Below are positions 24,281-32,277 of a stretch of 37,904 nucleotides of DNA, in pieces. A program made the position numbers and the translations under genes. A model generated the notes under the pieces. It did not search any database. It was not told the origin of the DNA and saw nothing but the letters and a program-made list of their open reading frames with translations. Each line of letters opens with the position of its first letter. Position 1 is the first letter of the stretch. This stretch comes from Prevotellaceae bacterium UBA1746 (GTDB lineage: Bacteria; Bacteroidota; Bacteroidia; Bacteroidales; Bacteroidaceae), in contig DCHS01000041.1 in assembly GCA_002314875.1 (NCBI GenBank), forward strand, positions 12,010 to 49,913, written 5' to 3'.

Positions 24281-26491
24281 ATGAAAAGCAAGAAAACACT
24301 CGCACTGACAGCCCTCTCTTTCCTCCTTTTTGGAGGCAGTGCATCGTGGGCTCAGGAGATTACCCCTGCTGTAGCAGAAACCATCGCGCGCCAGTGGCTC
24401 GACACCCCAGCCGTAGAACTCCTCCGCACAGAAATGGACGGCGATACCCCACTCCTCTATATATATACTAGCGTCACGGAGAACAAATGGGCCATCGTCA
24501 GTGCCAGCGGGCAAGTACGCCACCACGTCCTCGGTTACTCCCTCGACGGCCGCCTCGACAGCGCACACCTCCCCGAGGCCTTTACCGCCACCCTCGACCG
24601 CTTCTCAGCCGGCATCAAGACGTCATTGGTTCTCAATGATGAAGCATCGCCATCTATAGGTACCGTCCCCGTGCGCCGGAAGACCGCCGCTCGCGTGGAG
24701 GCCACCCAGCCTCAGCTCGTCCAAACCATCTGGGGCCAGTCTGCACCCTACAACAACTACTGCCCCCTCCTTAACGGTTCACGCTGCCTCACCGGTTGCG
24801 TACAGACCGCCATGGCACAGGTCCTCAACTTCTACCAATGGCCCGAGCAGCCCAAGGGAACCGTTTCCTACCTTTGGCGCGAAGGCAACGAGGAACTCAC
24901 CAGCGATCTCGACAGCCACCGCTATCTCTGGGACCTGATGAGTGCAGATATGCGTACGGCGAGCGAAGGCGCCAAGAGTTCCGTCGCTCAGCTGATGTTC
25001 GACCTCGGCGTCATCAACCAGGCTCATTACGACCCCGTTGCCACAGGTTCCGATGTCAATATCCAAGGCCTCATCGAGAATCTTGACTATGACCGCGACA
25101 TCAAATATCTCCCCCTTAGCGGCTGCAACATTGAAGAAGCTGAAGCCATCTTCTGCGATGACCTCCTTCAGGGCCACCCCATCCTCGTCGGTGCCAGCGG
25201 ACCGAACGGCGCCCACGAGTTCATCATGGACGGCTTTGACGATAAGGGCTATTTCCACTATAATTTCGGTTGGAACGGCAATGCCGACGGTTACTACCTC
25301 ATTACCGCCACTGGCTACGACACCGAGCCCCATTATTACTATAACCTCAAGCCCAACGCAGGAGGAACGGGAAAACTTTCCCTCTACTCCCAGAAAGACT
25401 TCACCCTTGTCGACGGTGACATCAGTGGCGAACTCTATGCCGCTTGCTATGGCGACTATGAGCACAAGAAAAACATTGAAGTATCGCTGGCGCTGGAGGA
25501 TGAAAATCAGACTCTCAGCTACGATACCCCAATGATGGTCAGTGATGGTTGTGTCAAGGAAGGACTCTCGCTGAGCCTCACTCCCAGGGACGGCGTCTAC
25601 AGCCTCTATCCTGTTGCCCGTCTCGACGGTGGTGTCTGGGAACGCTTCCACTTTGCCGATCTTCGTCAAGACCATATCAATGTTCTTGTGGAAAACGGCA
25701 AGGTGACAATGAGCAACGGCGATGTCCTCGACCCCCTCGACGAAGGCAAGGTGGAGGTGGACCACATTTTCTATACCCTCACAAAATCGACGAAGAAGGC
25801 CTCCGTCGTCTATAAGAATGCCAAGAAGGCGAGCTACTCCGGTGATGTGGTTATTCCCGACAATATCACCTACGACGGTGTGACCTACAATGTTGCCAAG
25901 ATTGAAGAGAGTGCCTTCGAGGGCAGCACGGATCTCCGTACGCTCTATGTGGGCAAGAATGTCAGTAACATCGCCTATGGTGCTATCTCCATGACAGGTC
26001 TCACCGAGATTACCTTTGCAGAAGGTTCCGGCCTCAAGACCATCGGCGGATGGGCCTTCAACAACTCACAGCTTACCAGCCTCGTCCTTCCCAAGGGTTT
26101 CACGACGCTCGGAACATGTGCCTTACAGTCGAATCCCCTTGTCACTCTCGATCTTCCGAACACGGTGACCACCATTTCTGAAGGCGCTATCTGGGCCCAG
26201 AGTCTCCGTGACCTCTATGTTCACTGGACGGGAACCCCGCGCAGCTTCAAGGAGAATATCTTCATGGGAACTTTCTCGAATCCCCTTAATAAGATCAACC
26301 TCCATGTTCCCTACGGAACAGCCGACAAATACAAGACCGTCACTCCCTGGAAGAGCTTCAATATTGTCGAGGAGCCCGACGGCATCACTCCCGTCACTAC
26401 CTCTGAAAAACATAATGACGGCAAGTACCTCGAAGGCCCCACCGTCATCATCTACAAGGATAGCCGCCGCCACCGCCTCGACGGCCGCTAA
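24281..26491 (+). CDS. Secreted C10 family (streptopain-like) cysteine protease with BspA-type LRRs
   Basis: A 736-residue protein. It has a signal peptide (GSASWAQEI), a streptopain-type propeptide (about 25-140), and a C10 catalytic domain. The nucleophile lies in CLTGCVQTAMAQ (Cys173), the catalytic His in GAHEFIMDGFDD (His312), and the conserved NFGWNG follows near residue 330. A linker comes next, and then, from about residue 490, leucine-rich repeats of the BspA/LRR_5 type (VIPDNITYDGVTYNVAKIEE, LTSLVLPKGFTTLG). The tail (GPTVIIYKDSRRHRLDGR) is a degenerate form of the tail shared by the proteins at 29754-34359. All catalytic residues are present, so the enzyme should be active after propeptide removal, probably at the cell surface. 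It is a single-gene unit with its own promoter and terminator. Confidence 0.9.
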   Translation: MKSKKTLALTALSFLLFGGSASWAQEITPAVAETIARQWLDTPAVELLRTEMDGDTPLLYIYTSVTENKWAIVSASGQVRHHVLGYSLDGRLDSAHLPEAFTATLDRFSAGIKTSLVLNDEASPSIGTVPVRRKTAARVEATQPQLVQTIWGQSAPYNNYCPLLNGSRCLTGCVQTAMAQVLNFYQWPEQPKGTVSYLWREGNEELTSDLDSHRYLWDLMSADMRTASEGAKSSVAQLMFDLGVINQAHYDPVATGSDVNIQGLIENLDYDRDIKYLPLSGCNIEEAEAIFCDDLLQGHPILVGASGPNGAHEFIMDGFDDKGYFHYNFGWNGNADGYYLITATGYDTEPHYYYNLKPNAGGTGKLSLYSQKDFTLVDGDISGELYAACYGDYEHKKNIEVSLALEDENQTLSYDTPMMVSDGCVKEGLSLSLTPRDGVYSLYPVARLDGGVWERFHFADLRQDHINVLVENGKVTMSNGDVLDPLDEGKVEVDHIFYTLTKSTKKASVVYKNAKKASYSGDVVIPDNITYDGVTYNVAKIEESAFEGSTDLRTLYVGKNVSNIAYGAISMTGLTEITFAEGSGLKTIGGWAFNNSQLTSLVLPKGFTTLGTCALQSNPLVTLDLPNTVTTISEGAIWAQSLRDLYVHWTGTPRSFKENIFMGTFSNPLNKINLHVPYGTADKYKTVTPWKSFNIVEEPDGITPVTTSEKHNDGKYLEGPTVIIYKDSRRHRLDGR

Positions 26492-26515
26492 CAATGGCAG
26501 GCGCTTATAAACAAC

Positions 26516-26551
26516 ATCAGCGAGCACGGTCTTCCGTGCTCGCTGATATTT
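26516..26551. terminator. Terminator between the C10 protease and GIN lipoprotein genes
   Basis: Perfect 14-bp stem (26516-26529 with 26534-26547), loop TCTT, then ATTTTG. Convergent genes lie on both sides. Confidence 0.85.
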
Positions 26552-26552
26552 T

Positions 26553-26596
26553 GTCCGGAGGTTCCGGAATTTCCGGAGAATCCGGCAGTTCCGGTT
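26553..26596. repeat. TTCCGGNNN 9-bp array, five copies
   Basis: Units start at 26553 (GTCCGG), 26562, 26571, 26580 (ATCCGG) and 26589. It fills the gap between the terminator and the stop codon of the GIN lipoprotein gene, the same arrangement as at 21846. Confidence 0.8.
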
Positions 26597-27214
26597 TTAT
26601 CTCTTCGTATTATCGTTCATGGCGCCGATGCCGTGGCACTTCTTGTTAAGGACGCCAGCGCGGCCGTTAACGGTGATCTCGCCGACACCGTCACCTTCGA
26701 GGTTCAGGGTGTCCACATCAACATTTAAGGTAAAGGAACCTACGCCGTCGATGTCGCAGTCAAGTTTCTGACATGCTGCAGAGAGGTTATATTCGCCAAC
26801 ACCACCGAGATCAATCTCCATAAAGCCGTCCGTGCGGAGCGTATCGATGCAGGTGAAGGAGCCCACGCCTTCGAGATTGAGTTTCTGGAGGGTCGGAGCG
26901 TTAATGATGATGGTGAGCTCAGGCTTTTGGCCGTTCACCTTGAGATTCTTCTGCTGAGCAATCTTGAGGACGCCATCTTCCACCTTGATGTCTGTTCCGA
27001 CAACGAGGAGGCTGTCACCAGAAATATATACGCTGCAAGTGTCAGAACTCTTGAATTCAATATTTGCCACGCCCTTCATATCCAGTGAAGAAAAGTTTTC
27101 AACTTCAACGCTCTTTTCAATTTTCGGACCGTAGTTAACGGTTTCGCTACATGCGCAGAACAGGGTCATTGCCACTGCTGCTGCTACTAAGAATAAATTT
27201 TTCATGCTATTCAT
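26597..27214 (-). CDS. GIN domain (DUF2807) lipoprotein
   Basis: A 205-residue protein with a lipoprotein signal (LFCACSE, Cys22), then a head-GIN/DUF2807 domain (FSSLDMKGVANIEF). The domain carries a short right-handed beta-helix-like repeat: GVGSF, GVGEY, GVGSF and GVGEI recur about every 25 residues. The family is abundant in Bacteroidota and described as a putative adhesin; its real role is unknown. An alternative start is Met4 (27205), which would suit a shorter n-region. It lies downstream of a two-component system on the same strand but has its own promoter. Confidence 0.85.
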   Translation of the reverse strand: MNSMKNLFLVAAAVAMTLFCACSETVNYGPKIEKSVEVENFSSLDMKGVANIEFKSSDTCSVYISGDSLLVVGTDIKVEDGVLKIAQQKNLKVNGQKPELTIIINAPTLQKLNLEGVGSFTCIDTLRTDGFMEIDLGGVGEYNLSAACQKLDCDIDGVGSFTLNVDVDTLNLEGDGVGEITVNGRAGVLNKKCHGIGAMNDNTKR

Positions 27215-27280
27215 ATTTATTATTATTATCGTGTGTGAAAGTTTTTATGCTTTCGTGTGGGTGTCAATGTTTTGATGGTG

Positions 27281-27313
27281 CAAAGATACAGCAAAAAACT
27301 CTTTTCCTCCAAA
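27281..27313 (-). promoter_or_regulatory. Promoter of the GIN lipoprotein gene
   Basis: On the minus strand, TTTG (27313-27310), 21-bp spacer, TATCTTTG (27288-27281). The leader is about 60 nt. Confidence 0.65.
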
Positions 27314-27403
27314 TTATTGGGACAGATAACACCCATTTGGTACGAACAGCACGAGCGGCTATCTCACCCTATTTGTCCTCTGACAATAGCGAAATAGCCC
27401 TGA

Positions 27404-28102
27404 TTAATAGATAAGTTTGTAACCTATGCCGCGGACATTGATGATTCTAATATTCTCGTCCTCAGCGAGTTTGTGGCGAAGCTTGGTGATAAAAACCTGG
27501 AGGCTGTGGGCATTGTAGGGGGTGAAGTCGCCCCAGAGTCCGGTGAGGATGTCCTCAAGACTCACAACCTCGTTCACATGGTTGGCAAGCATCCGCAGAA
27601 TCTCTGTCTCGCGGTGAGAAAGCAGTTCCTGTTCATTTCCTATGGTCAGGAGCTGCGTTTTTGTATCAAGGTTATAGCGTCCTATGAAGATGACACTGGA
27701 TTTATTGTCAGCCTCAGCATCTGCCATCTTCGGATTTGCTCTTCGCAGCAAGGCCTGAACCCTTGCGATGAGTTCACGCATACTGAACGGTTTGCGGAGA
27801 TAGTCATTGGCACCGATGTTGAAGCCTTCAACGACATCATCGACCGACGAGCGGGCAGTCAGGAACAGCACAGGTGTCTCAGGGTCTGACTGGCGTATTC
27901 TGCGAACCATGTCAAAACCGTCCATAACGGGCATCATGATGTCTGCCACAACGATATCAGGATGGATTTCAGCCATCATGCGAAGTCCCTCCACACCATC
28001 GTTGGCCACAGTGACATCGAAACCTTCGCCCTGTAGCGTATCCTGAAGAATCATCGCCAGCGTGGCTTCGTCCTCTACGAGCAGGATTTTTATTCTATCC
28101 AT
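27404..28102 (-). CDS. OmpR/PhoB-type response regulator
   Basis: A 232-residue protein. The receiver domain has the acidic pocket (VEDE), phosphoacceptor Asp54 (VVADIMMPVMDG), the LTARS threonine and the LRKPF lysine. The C-terminal winged helix is of the OmpR/PhoB type (LLSHRETEILRMLANH, LQVFITKLRHKL, GIGYKLIY). It overlaps the histidine kinase gene by 8 bp, so the two are translationally coupled. The pair recalls RprX/RprY of Bacteroides in general form, but I cannot confirm orthology. Targets are unknown; the downstream GIN lipoprotein gene is a candidate. Confidence 0.93.
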   Translation of the reverse strand: MDRIKILLVEDEATLAMILQDTLQGEGFDVTVANDGVEGLRMMAEIHPDIVVADIMMPVMDGFDMVRRIRQSDPETPVLFLTARSSVDDVVEGFNIGANDYLRKPFSMRELIARVQALLRRANPKMADAEADNKSSVIFIGRYNLDTKTQLLTIGNEQELLSHRETEILRMLANHVNEVVSLEDILTGLWGDFTPYNAHSLQVFITKLRHKLAEDENIRIINVRGIGYKLIY

Positions 28103-29588
28103 TGAAAATCAGTTTGAATTTGCTTCCCTTGCCGAGTTCACTCTTCAGCGAAACCGAGCCTCCGAATTTCTGCATCATATTTTTTACATAATAGAGTCCC
28201 AGACCGTAGCCCTTCACATCGTGCAGGTTACCGTGAGGCACGCGGTAGAAGCGGTCGAAGATGAAGCGCTGCTGTTCGCTGGAAATTCCTATACCGTTGT
28301 CTTTGAACGATATCTCAACATGTCCGTCTGCTGTAGCCTGTGCCTTGATGTCGAGCGTAACACTGTCTCCGGAATACTTTATGGCATTGTCCACCAGATT
28401 GTTGATGATGTTCTTGAAATGCAGATGATCCGCCTTTACCGTGAGCGAGGAAGGAATATCGACGCTGACATTGAACGGCTTCGTACATTTGAAACGCTGG
28501 TTGGCGACAACCCTTTCCACCACCTCGCTCACATTCTGGTCGTCAATCTCCAGACTCATATTCTTCCTGCGCTCCATGCTTGCCGAAAGAATCTGCTCCA
28601 CGAGTTCGCTAAGCGTTGCAAGCTGTTCCTGAATCACGGTAAGATATTTCTTCAGTCGCGTGGGATCGCTGGAGGCATCAAAATTGAGCAAAGCATCATC
28701 TGCAGCGTAGGCTACTGCGATGGGTGTCTTCAGTTCGTGGGTGATGTTGTTGGTGAAATCGGTCTTCATCTCGTCGAGCGTCCAGAGATTGCGGAGCATC
28801 CGGATGAAGTACCAGATAGCAATCATCAGCACCAGCAGAGTGACGACTGACAACAGAATCGGTGAATAAAGTTGCGACGGCCAGATGAAGATGCTCTTCT
28901 CCTGGAGCAAGATGTACTCCTCTGTTCCCTCGGGATCAATCACAAAGCGGAACGTGTCCACCTTACTAATATTTATATCCTTGCTCTCAAAGAGCAGCTG
29001 GGGATTACTGCGAAGAGTATCAGTGGCAGCATAACGGACATGGAGCAGTTTGCGTTTGCCCATAATGCCCAGCGAATCCAGACGGCGTTCGAGAACTTCG
29101 TCATAGTATTTCTCATCGATGGGTTTGAGTTGGTCAAGGCCCATGTGGATACCGCGCTGCATCTGCAGACCGACATTGATCACATCCTGCTCCGTACGGA
29201 GTGCATTGGCAAAGTCATCGAATCTCAGCGGATTATCCTGGGGGGCTTCACTCTGTTCAACCTGTTGTTCCTGAGCGACATCCTGTTTTTTACCTTCAGG
29301 TTTCTCGGTATAATTCTTGTCATAGTTCTGGTTGACTTCCACGCTGTCGCGACTCTCATTGGGTCCCACCTTCACCTGCAGTCTTCCCCCGATGTTTTCA
29401 TCCTTCAGCATTTCCACGCGCCGGACAATCTCATCGAAGTCCGCAGCACGCATCGCCTCGTTGGTATCACGCTGAAGATTTGCCTCCAGCGTGCGGTAAA
29501 TATCGGTGAGCCAATAACTCTGATAGCCCACGATAGTCAGTATGGCGATTATGGCTGCAAGAAATATGTATCGAAGTTGAGTTTTCAT
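28095..29588 (-). CDS. Sensor histidine kinase, partner of the adjacent response regulator
   Basis: A 497-residue protein. Transmembrane helix 1 (residues 6-27) and helix 2 (about 243-263) flank a periplasmic region of about 215 residues. That region has a low-complexity Gln/Glu/Lys-rich part near 90-115 and no known sensor fold that I recognise. The HisKA motif is NNITHELKTPIAVAY (His284). The HATPase_c domain has N, G1 and G2 boxes (IINNLVDNAIKYSG, FKDNGIGIS, GYGLGLYYVKNMM). The response regulator gene overlaps its 3' end. A TAACTTTG box ends only 4 bp before the ATG, which is odd for a promoter with a leader. Confidence 0.92.
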   Translation of the reverse strand: MKTQLRYIFLAAIIAILTIVGYQSYWLTDIYRTLEANLQRDTNEAMRAADFDEIVRRVEMLKDENIGGRLQVKVGPNESRDSVEVNQNYDKNYTEKPEGKKQDVAQEQQVEQSEAPQDNPLRFDDFANALRTEQDVINVGLQMQRGIHMGLDQLKPIDEKYYDEVLERRLDSLGIMGKRKLLHVRYAATDTLRSNPQLLFESKDINISKVDTFRFVIDPEGTEEYILLQEKSIFIWPSQLYSPILLSVVTLLVLMIAIWYFIRMLRNLWTLDEMKTDFTNNITHELKTPIAVAYAADDALLNFDASSDPTRLKKYLTVIQEQLATLSELVEQILSASMERRKNMSLEIDDQNVSEVVERVVANQRFKCTKPFNVSVDIPSSLTVKADHLHFKNIINNLVDNAIKYSGDSVTLDIKAQATADGHVEISFKDNGIGISSEQQRFIFDRFYRVPHGNLHDVKGYGLGLYYVKNMMQKFGGSVSLKSELGKGSKFKLIFNG

Positions 29589-29696
29589 AGCACAAAGTTA
29601 CTCAGTTTATTTCAAATTGGAGATAATGAAACACTTTTTAACATTCGTATTGAATCTATATAAGCAAAAAAAAGAGAGAAAAAAAAGGGGATTTAA

Positions 29697-29704
29697 TAAT
29701 TTTG
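29697..29704 (+). promoter_or_regulatory. Candidate -7 box before the secreted-protein cluster
   Basis: TAATTTTG matches TAnnTTTG and lies 49 bp before ATG 29754. The -33 position falls in a purine-rich tract with no TTTG. Confidence 0.5.
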
Positions 29705-29753
29705 CACCAAAAATATTTTACCGCAAAGCTAAATTATTAGATTATCACAAAGT

Positions 29754-30503
29754 ATGAACAGAATCTTTACACTGTTTTTTGCTGCCCTAGTGGCAGTCGT
29801 TGCTTATGCTCAGACCCCCGTCGAAGGCGTGGATTATAAATGGGCAAAGGTTAGTAGTACCATGACGGAAGTGCCCGAGAATTTCTTCGAAGGTGTGACC
29901 AAGGAAGCTGCTCAGGAATATATGGATTCCCATTGGTCTGCTGAAATGGCGCTCTATGGAAATATTCCTGAAGAAGGCGGAGAATTCTCAGCAATTGCCC
30001 TTAATGCTGATTTCGAAATAGTTGAAACAAGCGTTACCTGGACTGGTGCTGTTGATAATGGTTTCGCATACTACCCCTGCAAGATCGAAGCTACTCCAGC
30101 CGAATACGAGTGGACAATCATCACCTCTGAAATGACCGCTGTTCCAGAAGACTTCTATCCCGGCGTGACACAGGATGCTGCGGCAGCTTATATGGATGAG
30201 CACTTTAGTATTCTTGCCTGTCTCATCGGCGACCTCCCCGCAGAAGGCGAGGACTTCGACGCAGTGATTTTAAATTTCGATTGGGAGTATGAAACCGTGA
30301 AGATGAGCTGGGAAAGTGCTGTGGCAAAGTATGATCCTGAATGGGGAGACGGTGTTGCCTATCCTCGTGCACTTTCACCCGTTGCAATCCGTGAGGTACG
30401 CACTGCAGAGCCCCAGAACAGCCTGAAGACTTTTGAATACGGCCGCATCGTTATCCTCAGCAACGGCAAGCGTTACAATACAGCCGGTGGAGAGTTGAAA
30501 TAA
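29754..30503 (+). CDS. Small secreted protein with two internal repeats
   Basis: A 249-residue protein with a signal peptide (AYAQTPVEG). Two tandem domains of about 75 residues follow: the first starts YKWAKVSSTMTEVPENFFEG and the second YEWTIITSEMTAVPEDFYPG. They share EYMD/AYMD, the (N/D)(I/L)P(E/A)EG turn and a W near the end, so the gene arose by internal duplication. The C-terminal tail (YGRIVILSNGKRYNTAGGEL) belongs to the sorting-tail family seen in its neighbours. The function is unknown. It is the first of three same-strand genes with gaps of 70 and 81 bp and no strong terminator between them, so a shared transcript is likely. Confidence 0.75.
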   Translation: MNRIFTLFFAALVAVVAYAQTPVEGVDYKWAKVSSTMTEVPENFFEGVTKEAAQEYMDSHWSAEMALYGNIPEEGGEFSAIALNADFEIVETSVTWTGAVDNGFAYYPCKIEATPAEYEWTIITSEMTAVPEDFYPGVTQDAAAAYMDEHFSILACLIGDLPAEGEDFDAVILNFDWEYETVKMSWESAVAKYDPEWGDGVAYPRALSPVAIREVRTAEPQNSLKTFEYGRIVILSNGKRYNTAGGELK

Positions 30504-30522
30504 GACGTGGAGAGTTGAAATA
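30487..30522 (+). repeat. 16-bp direct repeat duplicating the 3' end of the 29754 gene
   Basis: GTGGAGAGTTGAAATA occurs at 30487-30502 and again at 30507-30522. Both copies spell a GELK-stop ending, but the second lies after the true stop. A short GGGCT-GAA-AGCCC hairpin follows (30523-30535). Confidence 0.75.
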
Positions 30523-30573
30523 GGGCTGAAAGCCCGGCATGTAATTCCTAATAAATAATAAAAACCACTAAAT

Positions 30574-32196
30574 ATGAAAAAGTTATACTCCTTGATCGCA
30601 ATGGTTCTTATGGCTGTTGCATCGGCAAATGCACAGACATTGCCAATCACCGTGGATGAGGTTATTACCGAGGCTCCCCAGGGAACCGTTGTAACCAATG
30701 CCGTCCGTTCCTGTTTCTCCTATTTCTATTCCAACGGATACGTTGATGGTGGTTGGAATGGCAGTTTCAACGGCGAATACGTCCTCGGCGACGACGGCTG
30801 CATCTATCTCAAGCAGCCCTGTGCTTCTCTTGAATATGTCAGCTATCTGAAGCTTGACCCCGTCACCGACCAGGCCAGCGAGCACTATGGTGAATATGTC
30901 TGCCATACCGCACAGGCTGCCTATGTCTATGACGGTGGCGCTAAAGTTTATGTTTATTATGCTACCCGCCTTGTGCTTACTGAGGTTAACGATGGCTTCA
31001 CTTGGGCCCTCGAGAAAGATGCTGACGGCAACTATGTGACTGATGTCTATTTCACCTACCAGGACGGCGTCCTTCAGCAGAAGAACCAGGAAAGAGTGAC
31101 CAGAGAAGGTTTTACCTATCCTTATGAAATCATCGGTCTTACCAATGCCACCGGCGGCTGGGCAGGTTATGGCGACGGTTGTATCACCGTGAAGCCTGTT
31201 ACCTTGGAACCCACCGTTCTCCCCGAAGGTGCAGAAGTTAAGGAAGGCAGTTTTGCCTATGATTATTTCAGCACCCAGGGTAAGTGCAATATCCGCAATG
31301 CCATGCTGACCAAGTACGCTGAGGTCGGTGACGATTACTACCTCCTCAATCCTATCGATGGCAAGAACTGGATTAAGGGCAGCATCGACCGCACAGCCGG
31401 CACCGTTACTTTCCTCAAGCAGTATGTTGGTGTAAATGAAGAAATTGACTGCCACCAGTGGTTCGTTCCCTGCACCTACAGTTATACCTTTGACCTTTGG
31501 GATGAAGAAGAAGGCTACGGAGAGTGGACAACCTCCACCCCGGAAATTTCCGCATATGTCTGTAAATACGAGAACGGCAATGTGATTTCTGATCCAGAAA
31601 AGAAGCAGGCCATGGTGTTCAGCCGTTCTGAGGAGAGCATCGAAAGAAGTGGTATGTATTGCGATTTCAGCACTAAGGCTTATGAGGACAAACTTGCCAA
31701 GCCTGCCAAGCCTTCTGTCCTCAAGTTCGAACCCGTGGAGACCACTGGTTGGTGGGGCGAACTCTCCCTCCACATTTCACCTGTTGACGAGAACGATGTT
31801 TACATCAACAAGGAGGAACTGTACTACAATGTCTTTATGAATGATGCTACAACTCCTTACGAATTCACCACTGACGAATTCGATTTGATTCCTGAAAACA
31901 TGGTTGACGTACCTTATCTTTACATGGATGACTACGACTTTGACATCAAGAATGGTGCCACCCACAACATCTTCTTCTACAAGGAAGGCATTACCTTCGT
32001 CGGTGTGCAGACCATCCACAAGAAGAACGGTGAGGTTGCAAAGTCTGACATCGCCTGGTACAACTTCGATCCCGATGGCATCCATAGCGTTGATACCGCC
32101 AAGACTCCTCGCGAAGGCAAGATGCTCGAGAACAACCGCATCGTGATCATCAAGGACGGTCAGAAGTTCAACTTAAACGGTCAGGTTACCAAGTAA
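30574..32196 (+). CDS. Secreted protein of unknown function with T9SS-like tail
   Basis: A 540-residue protein with a signal peptide (ASANAQTLP). The body is rich in Tyr, Trp, Asp and Gly with many short beta strands and no catalytic motif I recognise. Two similar segments about 190 residues apart (TNAVRSCFSYFYSNG and SFAYDYFSTQGKC) hint at an old duplication. It ends GIHSVDTAK... and LENNRIVIIKDGQKFNLNGQ, the same tail type as in the neighbouring genes. It lies 70 bp after the 29754 gene and 81 bp before the M6 protease gene, so it may belong to the same transcript. Confidence 0.72.
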   Translation: MKKLYSLIAMVLMAVASANAQTLPITVDEVITEAPQGTVVTNAVRSCFSYFYSNGYVDGGWNGSFNGEYVLGDDGCIYLKQPCASLEYVSYLKLDPVTDQASEHYGEYVCHTAQAAYVYDGGAKVYVYYATRLVLTEVNDGFTWALEKDADGNYVTDVYFTYQDGVLQQKNQERVTREGFTYPYEIIGLTNATGGWAGYGDGCITVKPVTLEPTVLPEGAEVKEGSFAYDYFSTQGKCNIRNAMLTKYAEVGDDYYLLNPIDGKNWIKGSIDRTAGTVTFLKQYVGVNEEIDCHQWFVPCTYSYTFDLWDEEEGYGEWTTSTPEISAYVCKYENGNVISDPEKKQAMVFSRSEESIERSGMYCDFSTKAYEDKLAKPAKPSVLKFEPVETTGWWGELSLHISPVDENDVYINKEELYYNVFMNDATTPYEFTTDEFDLIPENMVDVPYLYMDDYDFDIKNGATHNIFFYKEGITFVGVQTIHKKNGEVAKSDIAWYNFDPDGIHSVDTAKTPREGKMLENNRIVIIKDGQKFNLNGQVTK

Positions 32197-32277
32197 CTCC
32201 AGTTTCTGTAGTTTTTTCTTAATCAAGAATTTGGAAAAAACCAACAAGTTAGGAACTTCCGTAACAAAGAGTTCAAA

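Noticed and set aside
24779..25765. 328-codon open frame antisense to the C10 protease gene
   Set aside because: It covers the catalytic domain whose Cys and His motifs lie on the plus strand; low-complexity Val/Glu/Asp content is typical of a shadow frame.
30583..31773. 396-codon open frame antisense to the 30574 gene
   Set aside because: The sense gene has a signal peptide and a conserved tail; the antisense frame has no supporting feature.
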